Source of the DNA: Miltoncostaea sp963823515
GTDB taxonomy: Bacteria; Actinomycetota; Thermoleophilia; Miltoncostaeales; Miltoncostaeaceae
Assembly: GCA_963823515.1 (NCBI GenBank)
Contig: CAWGMB010000019.1
Coordinates: forward strand, 62,001 to 126,000
Direction: 5' to 3'
DNA: 64,000 nt
Positions 22,945-31,501 of this stretch are shown in pieces. Position 1 is the first letter of the stretch. Each line of letters opens with the position of its first letter. The translations under genes were made by a program, and so were the position numbers. The notes below the pieces were generated by a model. The model saw only the letters and a list, made by a program, of their open reading frames with translations, did not search any database and was not told the origin of the DNA.

Positions 22945-23588
22945 ACGCCCTTCCCGACGATCGGCCGCCGCAGGGGGATCCGTCGGGCGCTCACCGCTTC
23001 GCCGGCGACCTCGATCAGGCCGATCGCCGGTACGCGCGCGTCGGGCGCGAGACGGTCGCGGAAGCGCCGGTAGCCGCGCCCACCGAGGCCGGACCAGTCG
23101 TAGCCGGGGTCGGCCTCGGGCACGAAGACGGCGCCGGGAGAGAACAGCAGGGCCCCGCCGACGCGGCGCTCCATCGGCATGTGCAGATGGCCCGTGACCA
23201 CGCAGTCCACGGCCCCGAACCGGCGGCGCATCGCCCAACCGAAGCCCAGCAGCCGCGGGCGCCCGCTCACAAGGGAGAGCCCCGCCGCCGGCAGCTCCAC
23301 CGCCTTCGACCGGTGGCCGTGAGTGAGGCCGATGCGCACCTCGCCGACCCGCACGGTGAGGTCGCGGGGCAGATCGTCGATGCCCCCCTGCTCGTCGTGA
23401 TTACCGCGCACGGCGACCACCGGCGCGACGCGCTCGAGCTCGTCGAGCACGACCCGGTCGGCCAGATCGCCGGCGTGCAGGATCAGGTCCACGCCGTCCA
23501 GCATCTCCAGGATCTCCGGGGGCAGCGCGGCCAGGTGCTCACCGACGTGCGTGTCGGCGACCACGCCGATACGCACCCGCCGACTCAT
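22941..23588 (-). CDS. Metallophosphoesterase, YfcE/MJ0936-type
   Basis: A 215-residue calcineurin-like phosphodiesterase. The metal motifs appear in order: VVADTHVGEH (D-x-H), LHAGDLAD (GD), VRGNHDEQ (GNHD), THGH, and VTGHLHMPMER (GHxH). Small single-domain enzymes of this group hydrolyse phosphodiesters with manganese or nickel in vitro; the natural substrate is unknown. ATG 23588 is 13 bases after the fabI stop, so fabI, this gene and the membrane protein may form one transcript. Confidence 0.88.
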   Translation of the reverse strand: MSRRVRIGVVADTHVGEHLAALPPEILEMLDGVDLILHAGDLADRVVLDELERVAPVVAVRGNHDEQGGIDDLPRDLTVRVGEVRIGLTHGHRSKAVELPAAGLSLVSGRPRLLGFGWAMRRRFGAVDCVVTGHLHMPMERRVGGALLFSPGAVFVPEADPGYDWSGLGGRGYRRFRDRLAPDARVPAIGLIEVAGEAVSARRIPLRRPIVGKGV

Positions 23589-23601
23589 CGCGGAGGGTGG
23601 A

Positions 23602-24381
23602 TCAGAGGCCCATCGCGTGGAAGCCGGCGTCGACGAAGATCGTCTCGCCGGTGACGCTCACCGACAGCGGCGAGGCCAGGAAGAGAGCGGTGTCGGCCAC
23701 CTCGTCCTGCGTGATCTCGCGGCGCAGGGGCGCGCGCGAGTTGATGGTGTCAGCCATCGTGCCGAAGCCCGGGATCCCGCGGGCGGCGAGCGTCCGGACC
23801 GGGCCCGCCGAGATCGCGTTGACGCGGATGGCGTTCTCCCCGAGGTCCCAGGAGAGGTAGCGCACGATCGACTCGAGGGCCGACTTGGCCACGCCCATCA
23901 CGTTGTAGCCGGGCACCGCACGGTCGGCGGCGATGTACGACAGGGTCATGATCGACCCGCCACCCCGCGACACCATGTGCGGCTCGACCTCGCGCGCCAG
24001 CGCGGCGAGGGAGTACGAGGAGATGTCGAGCGCGAGGTGGAACCCCTCCCGGCTCGTGTTGACGAACCGGCCGCCGAGATCCTCGGGACGCGCGAACGCC
24101 ACGGCGTGCACCAGCACGTCGATGCCACCGAGTACCTCGGCGGCGGCGGAGACCGACGATGCGATCTGGGCGTCGTCCTGCACGTCGAGCGGGACCACCG
24201 CGGCGCAGTTGTCGAGCGTGTCGGCCAGCTTGCGGACGTCGCCCTCGGTGCGCTCGCCCTGATAGGAGAGGACCAGGCGGGCGCCGGCGGCGTCCATCTT
24301 CTTCGCGATGGCCCAGGCGATGCTGCGCTTGTTGGCCACCCCGACGACCAGACCGGTCATGCCCTCCAGAAGCTCGGGCAC
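23602..24381 (-). CDS. fabI: Enoyl-[acyl-carrier-protein] reductase (NADH)
   Basis: A 259-residue FabI, performing the last reduction of each fatty acid elongation cycle. The cofactor segment LVVGVANKRSIAWAIAK is typical, and the catalytic pair is Y159 and K166 in PGYNVMGVAKSALESIVRY. Further family marks are ALDISSYSL and VRTLAARGIPGF. GTG 24381 is chosen because AGGAGGGCC lies 3-11 bases before it; upstream in-frame codons lack a ribosome site and read as low-complexity arginine/alanine. A canonical FabI would be expected to be triclosan-sensitive. Confidence 0.94.
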   Translation of the reverse strand: MPELLEGMTGLVVGVANKRSIAWAIAKKMDAAGARLVLSYQGERTEGDVRKLADTLDNCAAVVPLDVQDDAQIASSVSAAAEVLGGIDVLVHAVAFARPEDLGGRFVNTSREGFHLALDISSYSLAALAREVEPHMVSRGGGSIMTLSYIAADRAVPGYNVMGVAKSALESIVRYLSWDLGENAIRVNAISAGPVRTLAARGIPGFGTMADTINSRAPLRREITQDEVADTALFLASPLSVSVTGETIFVDAGFHAMGL

Positions 24382-24506
24382 TCGGCCCTCCTCAGATCGC
24401 GCTCCGACGGGTCGGGCGCGAGCGGGCGCCCGGATCGGGCGGCACGCTACCACGCCGGAGACCGCGTTCCTTGCGCCCGGCCGCGCCGGACGCCAGCATC
24501 CCGCGG

Positions 24507-25919
24507 GTGCGCCGGCTCCTGATCGCGATCGTCTCCCTCACCGCCCTGCTGACCACGGCCGGCACCGCCTTCGGCCATGCATACCTGGTCACCGCCTCCC
24601 CCTCGGCGGACGCAAAGCTGGCGACCGCGCCGGACACGGTGCGGCTGACGTTCAACGAGCCGGTCGAGCTGTTGCGCAACGAGGACCTGGAGGTGGTCAA
24701 CGGAGAGGGCGCCGGGGTCAGCTCCGGCCCCGGCCGGCGCGCGGGCGACAGCCGCGTGCTCGAGATGCCCCTGCGCCCGGGCCTGACGGACGGCACCTAC
24801 ACCGTGCGGTACTCGGTCATCGGCGCCGACTCGCACGTCATTCCGGGCGTCTTCGTCTTCGGCATCGGGCCGGGCGACCTGGCCGATCCGTTCTTCGGGA
24901 GCGGTAGCGGCGGGCCGTCGGAGACGAGCGCCTGGGGCACCAGCTCGCGCTTTCTCGAGATCGCCGGCCTCGGCGGCCTACTCGGCCTGCTCGCCTTTCG
25001 CTGGCTGGTCTGGGCGCCCGCGCTACGCTCGATGGGCGGGGTGAGCGGCGCCGAGCGCGAGTCGGTGCTCACCTGGGGCCGCGACTCCTTCTGGGTGGGC
25101 TTCGGCCTGCTCGCCGTGGGCGCGATGCTCGCCGAGGCGTACCTGCTGGTGGTGCAGAGCGCGAGCGTGCTCGGCACCGGGGTCTGGACGACGCTCCAGG
25201 ACGCGACCGGCATCAGCCAGGTGCTCGGCTCGACCCGCTTCGGATCGCTCGTGCAGCTGCGCGGCGCACTCCTGTTCGCGCTCTTCGCGATCGGCGCGCT
25301 GATGTTCATCCGCGAGTACGGGAGCTCGGGCACGCCCAGGCCCGCGACGGTCACCGGCTCGCGCTGGGCCGGCCTGGTGATGGCCGCGCTGCTCGCGGCG
25401 GTGCTCGCCGGCATCGCCGCCCAGGGTCACGCCAGCGTCGTGAGGTTCGCGTGGCTGCAGATCAGCGCGCAGCTGATCCACATCATCGCCGTGGCGGTCT
25501 GGATCGTCGGCCTCGCGATGGTGGCCCTGGTGCACGTGCGTCTGCCGAAGATCGCCGAGCGCTCGGGAGGAGCGCTGTCGACCCGCATCCTCTCCCGCTT
25601 CTCGAAGGTCGCCCTCGTCGCGGTGAGCGTCGCGATCGTCACCGGCGTGATCCGCTCGTTCTCGGAGCTCAGCGACCCCGCCCAGCTCTGGGAGACGGCC
25701 TACGGCCAGAGCATCCTCTGGAAGGTCGCCCTGCTCGTGCCGATCGGGGCGCTGGCGCTCTACAATCGGCGGATCATCGTGGCGCTCGCGCGCGTCCCCC
25801 GGCCCAACGGCCCGACGCTCGCCCTCGTCCGGCGGATGGCGAGCGCGGAGCTCGCGCTCTCGCTGGTCATCGTCCTCATCGCGTCCGTCCTGGTCGCGCA
25901 GGTGCCCGGCACCGGCTGA
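24507..25919 (+). CDS. Copper resistance protein, CopC-CopD fusion
   Basis: A 470-residue protein. A signal peptide ends near TAFGHAYLV, so the mature N-terminus begins with the copper-binding histidine of CopC. The CopC beta-sandwich (about residues 24-120, including YSVIGADSHVIPGVFVFGIG) is followed by about eight membrane helices forming the CopD domain (about 150-470; HIIAVAVWIVGLAMV). CopC-CopD fusions (YobA/PcoCD-like) are common in Actinobacteria and are linked to copper uptake or homeostasis. It is divergent from fabI with 125 bases between starts. GTG 24507 is used because it directly precedes the basic signal-peptide residues RRL. Confidence 0.88.
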   Translation: MRRLLIAIVSLTALLTTAGTAFGHAYLVTASPSADAKLATAPDTVRLTFNEPVELLRNEDLEVVNGEGAGVSSGPGRRAGDSRVLEMPLRPGLTDGTYTVRYSVIGADSHVIPGVFVFGIGPGDLADPFFGSGSGGPSETSAWGTSSRFLEIAGLGGLLGLLAFRWLVWAPALRSMGGVSGAERESVLTWGRDSFWVGFGLLAVGAMLAEAYLLVVQSASVLGTGVWTTLQDATGISQVLGSTRFGSLVQLRGALLFALFAIGALMFIREYGSSGTPRPATVTGSRWAGLVMAALLAAVLAGIAAQGHASVVRFAWLQISAQLIHIIAVAVWIVGLAMVALVHVRLPKIAERSGGALSTRILSRFSKVALVAVSVAIVTGVIRSFSELSDPAQLWETAYGQSILWKVALLVPIGALALYNRRIIVALARVPRPNGPTLALVRRMASAELALSLVIVLIASVLVAQVPGTG

Positions 25920-25947
25920 GCAGGACCGGCGGGATCGACCGATCGGA

Positions 25948-25953
25948 TAAGCT
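25948..25953 (+). promoter_or_regulatory. Candidate -10 box of malate synthase
   Basis: TAAGCT in the 72-base gap before aceB, giving a leader of about 32 bases that carries a CCGGAG ribosome site next to ATG 25992. Confidence 0.4.
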
Positions 25954-25991
25954 CGCCGGGTCGACGCATCCACGAAAGGTGTCCCGGAGAC

Positions 25992-27587
25992 ATGAGCACG
26001 ATCACCACGCCCGAGGGCGTCCAGGTCCTTGCCGAGGTCACTCCCGCCCAGGCGGAGATCCTCACCACGGAGGCGCTCGCGCTCGTGGCGAAGCTGCACC
26101 GCGAGTTCGAGCCCCGCCGCGAGGAGCTCCTCGCCCGGCGCGTCGAGCGCGCGAAGGAGATCGACGCGGGCGCAGACCCCGACTTCCTCCCGGAGACCAA
26201 GCACATCCGCGACGACCCGTCGTGGAAGGTCGCCCCCGCCCCGGCCGACCTCCAGGACCGCCGCGCCGAGATCACCGGCCCGGTCGACCGCAAGATGATC
26301 ATCAACGCGCTCAACTCCGGCGCCAAGGTGTTCATGTCGGACTTCGAGGACTCGAACACCCCGACCTGGTCGAACACGATCGACGGCCAGATCAACCTGC
26401 GCGACGCGGTCGATGGCACCATCAGCTTCAGCAGCAAGGGCAAGGAGTACGCCCTCGGCGAGACGCTCGCCACGCTGCTGGTGCGCCCGCGCGGCTGGCA
26501 CCTGCGCGAGAAGCACGTCCTCATCGACGGCGAGCAGGTCTCGGCCGGCATCTTCGACTTCGCGCTCTTCATGTTCCACAACGCGAAGAACCTGCTCGCC
26601 AGGGGCTCGGGTCCGTACTTCTACCTGCCCAAGATGGAGAGCCACCTCGAGGCCCGCCTCTGGAACGACATCATCGTCATGACGCAGGACGAGATCGGCG
26701 TGCCCCAGGGCAGCGTCCGCGCGACCGTCCTCATCGAGACGATCCTGGCCGCGTTCGAGATGGAGGAGATCCTCTACGAGCTGCGCGACCACTCGGCCGG
26801 CCTCAACTGCGGGCGCTGGGACTACATCTTCAGCTGCATCAAGAAGTTCCGCACCCGCCCGGGCTTCGTGCTCGCCGACCGCGTGCTGGTCACGATGACC
26901 ACGCACTTCCTCAACTCGTACTCACTGCTGGCGATCCAGACCTGCCACCGGCGGGGTGCGCACGCGATCGGCGGCATGGCGGCCCAGATCCCGATCAAGA
27001 ACGACCCGACCGCCAACGAGGAGGCGCTCGCGAAGGTGAGGGCCGACAAGGAGCGCGAGGCCGGCAACGGGCACGACGGCACCTGGGTGGCGCACCCCGG
27101 CCTCGTCGCGATCGCGGTCGACGCCTTCAACGCGGTGATGCCGGGCCCCAACCAGCTCGACCGCCTGCGCGAGGACGTCTCGATCACGGCGAAGGACCTC
27201 CTCGACTTCGGCCCCGAGGGCCCGATCACCGAGGGCGGCCTGCGCCTCAACGTCAGCGTCGGCGTGCAGTACCTGGGCGCCTGGCTGAACGGCCTCGGCT
27301 GCGTCCCGATCAACAACCTGATGGAGGACGCCGCCACCGCGGAGATCTCGCGCAGTCAGGTCTGGCAGTGGATCCACAGCGACAAGGGCGTGCTCGACGA
27401 CGGCCGCAAGGTCGACGCGGAGTTCTTCCGCGCGATCCTGGCCGAGGAGCTCGAGAAGATCCACGGCCAGTACCCGGAGAGCCTCCACAGCTTCTTCGAC
27501 CGCGCCGCGGTGCTCTTCGACGAGATCTCCACGTCGGACGACTTCGTCGAGTTCCTGACCCTGCCGGCCTACGACATGATCGACTGA
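25992..27587 (+). CDS. aceB: Malate synthase A
   Basis: A 531-residue TIM-barrel enzyme condensing glyoxylate and acetyl-CoA to malate in the glyoxylate shunt. Family marks are FMSDFEDSNTPTW, LVRPRGWHLREKH, GPYFYLPKMESHLEARLWND, VLIETILAAFEMEEIL, and GLNCGRWDYIFSCIKKF. Isocitrate lyase, the partner enzyme, is not in the window. The gene stands alone, with its own -10 box and a strong hairpin ten bases after its stop. Citrate synthase lies 2.4 kb downstream on the other strand. Confidence 0.95.
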   Translation: MSTITTPEGVQVLAEVTPAQAEILTTEALALVAKLHREFEPRREELLARRVERAKEIDAGADPDFLPETKHIRDDPSWKVAPAPADLQDRRAEITGPVDRKMIINALNSGAKVFMSDFEDSNTPTWSNTIDGQINLRDAVDGTISFSSKGKEYALGETLATLLVRPRGWHLREKHVLIDGEQVSAGIFDFALFMFHNAKNLLARGSGPYFYLPKMESHLEARLWNDIIVMTQDEIGVPQGSVRATVLIETILAAFEMEEILYELRDHSAGLNCGRWDYIFSCIKKFRTRPGFVLADRVLVTMTTHFLNSYSLLAIQTCHRRGAHAIGGMAAQIPIKNDPTANEEALAKVRADKEREAGNGHDGTWVAHPGLVAIAVDAFNAVMPGPNQLDRLREDVSITAKDLLDFGPEGPITEGGLRLNVSVGVQYLGAWLNGLGCVPINNLMEDAATAEISRSQVWQWIHSDKGVLDDGRKVDAEFFRAILAEELEKIHGQYPESLHSFFDRAAVLFDEISTSDDFVEFLTLPAYDMID

Positions 27588-27596
27588 TCGCCCTCC

Positions 27597-27622
27597 GCTC
27601 CCCGGCCGCCCGGCCGGGGAGC
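27597..27622 (+). terminator. Hairpin terminator after malate synthase
   Basis: GCTCCCCGGCCG at 27597-27608 pairs perfectly with 27611-27622 (12 bp). There is no T-tract, as is usual in this GC-rich genome. It separates aceB from the SixA-like gene. Confidence 0.65.
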
Positions 27623-27636
27623 GGGCTGCGCTCCAC

Positions 27637-28140
27637 ATGACCCGCCTGCACCTGCTCCGCCACGGCATCGCCGAGGACGCCGGCCCCGCCACCGGTGGAC
27701 GGGACGAGCCGCGAGCGCTCACCGAGCGGGGCATCGCCCAGATGCATGCGGGCGCCCGCGGCATCGACGCGCTGGGGCTGGCGGTGGACACCGTCCTCAC
27801 GAGCCCGCTCGTCCGCTGCCGGCAGACGGCGAGCATCGTCTGCGAGCACATCGGGGGGGCGCCCCGGCAGGATCAGCGCCTGCGGCCCGGTCTCGACCTG
27901 GAGTCGCTCGACGACGTGCTCCTGGAGCACCCCGACGCCGAGTCGATCCTGGTCTGCGGACACGAACCGGACCTCTCGATCATGGTCGCCGTCCTCACCG
28001 GCGGGGCGGGGCTGCGTTTCCGCAAGGGCTCCCTCGCCGTGCTCGACGTGGAGGCGCACCGACCGCGCGGAGCTCGGCTGCGCGCGTTCTACGAGCCCCG
28101 GATGCTGCGCGTGATCGGCGGGAGCGCCGCGCCCGCCTGA
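27637..28140 (+). CDS. SixA-like phosphohistidine phosphatase (histidine phosphatase family)
   Basis: A 167-residue branch-1 histidine phosphatase. The catalytic RHG is in LHLLRHGIAEDAG, the second arginine pair in TSPLVRCRQTA, and the closing histidine in VCGHEPDLSIM. The short length without an insertion matches SixA, which removes phosphate from histidine. In a genome with a PTS nearby, a role in dephosphorylating HPr-type histidines is conceivable but only inferred. Confidence 0.87.
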   Translation: MTRLHLLRHGIAEDAGPATGGRDEPRALTERGIAQMHAGARGIDALGLAVDTVLTSPLVRCRQTASIVCEHIGGAPRQDQRLRPGLDLESLDDVLLEHPDAESILVCGHEPDLSIMVAVLTGGAGLRFRKGSLAVLDVEAHRPRGARLRAFYEPRMLRVIGGSAAPA

Positions 28141-28164
28141 GCACCAGCCGCCGCTGTCGGGACG

Positions 28165-28497
28165 CTACAGCGAGGCGGCGAAGACGATCAGCCCGCGGCG
28201 CAACTCGACCACGATCGCGCCGCGCGCGCCGTCGTCCCCGCTCCAGCGCAGCACCGCCCGCGCTCCGCGCTGCTGAGGCGGATCCCACGCGGTCGCCCGC
28301 CCGGCGATCTCCATGTGCCGGGCGACCGCCGCCTCGGGGCCCTCGAGCGTCGCGCCGTCGGCGAGCCAGGAGACGTCGTCCCGGTACAGCCCGGCCAGCG
28401 CGGCGGCGTCGCGTGCCCGCGCGGCGTCCGCCAGCGCGGTCAGGGCCGGCCGGGAGGCCTCCTCACGATCGGCGTCGCTCGGGTGGCCGCCGGCCAC
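28165..28497 (-). CDS. SnoaL/NTF2-like small protein
   Basis: A 110-residue protein with the outline of the NTF2-like fold: an N-terminal helix pair (ALTALADAARARDAAALAGLY), RDDVSWLADGATLEGPEAAV in the middle, and beta strands ending in VVELRRGLIVFAASL. These folds serve as small enzymes or ligand carriers; no catalytic residues can be assigned. GTG 28497 lies four bases beyond the stop of the upstream gene, making a three-gene minus-strand unit with the next two entries. Confidence 0.6.
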   Translation of the reverse strand: MAGGHPSDADREEASRPALTALADAARARDAAALAGLYRDDVSWLADGATLEGPEAAVARHMEIAGRATAWDPPQQRGARAVLRWSGDDGARGAIVVELRRGLIVFAASL

Positions 28498-28501
28498 CCG
28501 G

Positions 28502-28861
28502 TCACATCCCCGGCGGCGGCGGCTCGATCGAGCGCTCGAAGAGCATGATGAGCTCCGGCGAGAGCAGCTGCCCGGACGCGTCCACGAGCCCGCCCACGAC
28601 GTTCATCCGCTCGGTCTGCGCGCTCTGGCGGATCGCCTCCCAGCCCTGGCGCTCCGACTCGCGATCGACCGCGAGGTCGGCCATCGTCATCGCGACCTTC
28701 TCGGCGACGCGGGGCGTCGAGAGCTGGTGGTGGGCGTCGACCAGGAGGATCAGCCGGATCCACGGCTGGCCCCCGTGCTCCTGGGCGTTCTTGGTCCACT
28801 CGGGGGAGACGTACGGCTCGAGTCGCTCGAGCAGCATCGCCCAGCCCTCGGGCTCGCTCAT
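28502..28861 (-). CDS. Conserved hypothetical protein
   Basis: A 119-residue soluble protein that I do not recognise. It is mostly helical, with a tryptophan-rich N-terminal half (EGWAMLLERLEPYVSPEW, GQPWIRLILLVDAHHQL) and a proline-rich end. ATG 28861 overlaps the stop of the SHOCT gene (ATGA), so the two are translated together. Confidence 0.65.
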   Translation of the reverse strand: MSEPEGWAMLLERLEPYVSPEWTKNAQEHGGQPWIRLILLVDAHHQLSTPRVAEKVAMTMADLAVDRESERQGWEAIRQSAQTERMNVVGGLVDASGQLLSPELIMLFERSIEPPPPGM

Positions 28862-29130
28862 AGCCTGCCCAGCAGGTCGGCCTTCTTGGTCTGGAACTCT
28901 TCTTCGGTGATGAGGCCCTCGTCGCGTAGTCGTCCGAGGTCCCGGATCAGGTCGGCCGGGGACTCGGATCGTGGTTTGGCAGACGGCGGGGCGGTGCGGG
29001 CGTCGCCCATCAGGCGGGCGAGGTCCTCGCCGGCCTGGCGCGCGAGCTTCGCGGCCTGCTCGACGGCGCGGGCGAGCTCGTTGCCCACCTCGCGCGCCGC
29101 GTCGCGCATCTGCTCCTGGGGATCGGACAC
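28858..29130 (-). CDS. SHOCT-domain small protein
   Basis: A 90-residue protein whose last 35 residues fit the SHOCT (short C-terminal) domain: LIRDLGRLRDEGLITEEEF followed by KKADLLGRL. The N-terminal half is an amphipathic helix (NELARAVEQAAKLARQAGED) that could bind a membrane or a partner. GTG 29130 is preceded by TAAGAT six bases upstream, so the transcript is probably leaderless. It heads a three-gene unit divergent from a MarR regulator 61 bases away, its likely controller. Confidence 0.75.
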   Translation of the reverse strand: MSDPQEQMRDAAREVGNELARAVEQAAKLARQAGEDLARLMGDARTAPPSAKPRSESPADLIRDLGRLRDEGLITEEEFQTKKADLLGRL

Positions 29131-29136
29131 GCGAGC

Positions 29137-29142
29137 ATCTTA
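29137..29142 (-). promoter_or_regulatory. Leaderless -10 box of the SHOCT operon
   Basis: TAAGAT on the minus strand ends six bases before GTG 29130. It faces the marR promoter within a 61-base divergent gap, where a MarR dimer could cover both. Confidence 0.5.
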
Positions 29143-29155
29143 CCGCGACCGCCGC

Positions 29156-29186
29156 TTGACGAGCCTCCTGCGGTCGGTGGTACCGT
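29156..29186 (+). promoter_or_regulatory. Promoter of the MarR gene
   Basis: TTGACG at 29156-29161, a 19-base spacer, and TACCGT at 29181-29186, five bases before ATG 29192. One of the few -35-like boxes in the window that matches the consensus. Confidence 0.5.
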
Positions 29187-29191
29187 CCGAG

Positions 29192-29677
29192 ATGATGAAC
29201 CGGGAAACGACCGAGGGGCAGTCCTCCCGCTCGGAGTTCGCGCGCCGCGCGACGGACGCGCTCGAGCGGCTCGCCTGCTCCGCAGGCCGGGAGCTCGACC
29301 GCCACGCCGGCGGCTACGGGCTCTCCGACGCGAAGCTCGAGGTCCTCGAGGTGCTGTGCTGCCGCGACGGGCGCCGGGCCTGCCTGCACGCGCTCGGCGA
29401 CGAGCTCGGCGTGACGCGCCCCAATGTGACCAAGCTGGTCGACGGCCTGGAGCGCGGCGGCCTGGTGGAGCGCCTGCCCCACCCGAGCGACGGGCGCATG
29501 GTGCACGCGCACCTCACGCCGGAGGGCGTGGAGATAGCCGGCGAGGCGCTTCCCGGCCGGCACGAGCTGATGCGCCGGCTGTGGGACGCGCTGGACGACG
29601 AACAGCTGGAGCAGCTGGTCGGCCTGCTCGATCTGGTGGCCGAACGCTCCGCCGATCTCTCCGCGTCGCGATCCTGA
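29192..29677 (+). CDS. MarR-family transcriptional regulator
   Basis: A 161-residue winged-helix regulator. The recognition region is LHALGDELGVTRPNVTKLVD and the wing is VERLPHPSDGRMVHAHLTPEG, both typical of MarR. A flanking helical pair (residues 10-45 and 115-150) would form the dimer. A double ATG (29192/29195) leaves a one-codon ambiguity. It is divergent from the SHOCT three-gene unit and likely represses it and itself. The two cysteines in VLCCRDGRRACLH near the DNA-binding domain could make it redox-sensitive; that is inference. Confidence 0.87.
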   Translation: MMNRETTEGQSSRSEFARRATDALERLACSAGRELDRHAGGYGLSDAKLEVLEVLCCRDGRRACLHALGDELGVTRPNVTKLVDGLERGGLVERLPHPSDGRMVHAHLTPEGVEIAGEALPGRHELMRRLWDALDDEQLEQLVGLLDLVAERSADLSASRS

Positions 29678-29737
29678 TCGCCGCGGGTCCTGCTGCGCCG
29701 CGGGGTCGCCACCTCGTCGGGGGCGGAGCCGTCTCGC

Positions 29738-29766
29738 GCACCCGCCGGCGCCTCGCCGGCGGGTGC
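29738..29766 (+). terminator. Terminator hairpin of marR
   Basis: GCACCCGCCGGCG at 29738-29750 pairs perfectly with 29754-29766 around a 3-base loop. No T-tract. Confidence 0.6.
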
Positions 29767-29915
29767 GGACGGGCCGCCGGCGCGGCCTTCGGAGGCCAAC
29801 CAGCGGCCCGGTTCCGAGCGTGAGCGCGGCCCGGGCTTGCGGTAGACGTGTTCGCACCCGCTCGAACGGCGTCGGTGCGACCACCGGCGGCGGGCTCCGG
29901 GCGGCGCCGGGCTCC

Positions 29916-29954
29916 GCGCCGTCCCGCCGCCGGAGACCGGCGACGGGACGGCGC
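29916..29954 (-). terminator. Terminator hairpin of citrate synthase
   Basis: GCGCCGTCCCG at 29916-29926 pairs with 29944-29954, and an inner GCCGG-AGA-CCGGC stem closes the loop. It begins 12 bases past the gltA stop on the minus strand. Confidence 0.6.
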
Positions 29955-29965
29955 GTGCGCCGCTC

Positions 29966-31294
<1,329 letters not shown>

Positions 31295-31350
31295 GCACGC
31301 ATTCCCTTGACGCGGTGTCGCACCTACGCGGTGCCCGGAGTACAGACGTG

Positions 31351-31356
31351 ATTCTA
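31351..31356 (-). promoter_or_regulatory. -10 box of gltA
   Basis: TAGAAT on the minus strand, close to the sigma-70 consensus, giving a leader of about 50 bases before ATG 31294. Confidence 0.55.
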
Positions 31357-31375
31357 GTGACGAGCGGGGCCTCTG

Positions 31376-31400
31376 GGTCCAGATCCGTGAGATCCGGACC
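31376..31400. promoter_or_regulatory. Candidate operator between divergent gltA and NYN promoters
   Basis: GGTCCAGATC (31376-31385) and GATCCGGACC (31391-31400) form a 10-bp inverted repeat with one mismatch and a 5-base centre. It lies midway between the two -10 boxes and overlaps both probable -35 regions, so one bound protein could control both directions. Confidence 0.4.
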
Positions 31401-31408
31401 ACTGCTGG

Positions 31409-31414
31409 TAGCAT
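31409..31414 (+). promoter_or_regulatory. -10 box of the NYN gene
   Basis: TAGCAT, 88 bases upstream of the TTG start at 31502, implying a leader of about 80 bases. Confidence 0.4.
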
Positions 31415-31491
31415 GGACGCGTTCTGCGTACGCGCGGAGCCCGGCATTCGCCGCCTGACCCGTCGCCGCATCCGGCGACCCAGACAGACAT

Positions 31492-31497
31492 GGAGGA
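31492..31497 (+). promoter_or_regulatory. Shine-Dalgarno sequence favouring a TTG start for the NYN gene
   Basis: GGAGGA ends four bases before TTG 31502. The in-frame ATG at 31490 overlaps this site and has no ribosome site of its own. Confidence 0.5.
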
Positions 31498-31501
31498 CCC
31501 A

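Larger units (their letters stand above)
29678..29965. other. Intergenic region between convergent marR and gltA
   Basis: No gene is supported in these 288 bases. They hold two terminator-like hairpins, one for each converging gene, and GC-rich filler between them. Confidence 0.6.

Noticed and set aside
21343..23073. A long plus-strand open frame across the membrane-protein and phosphoesterase genes
   Set aside because: It is antisense to genes with clear metal motifs and membrane helices; the translation has no recognisable domain.
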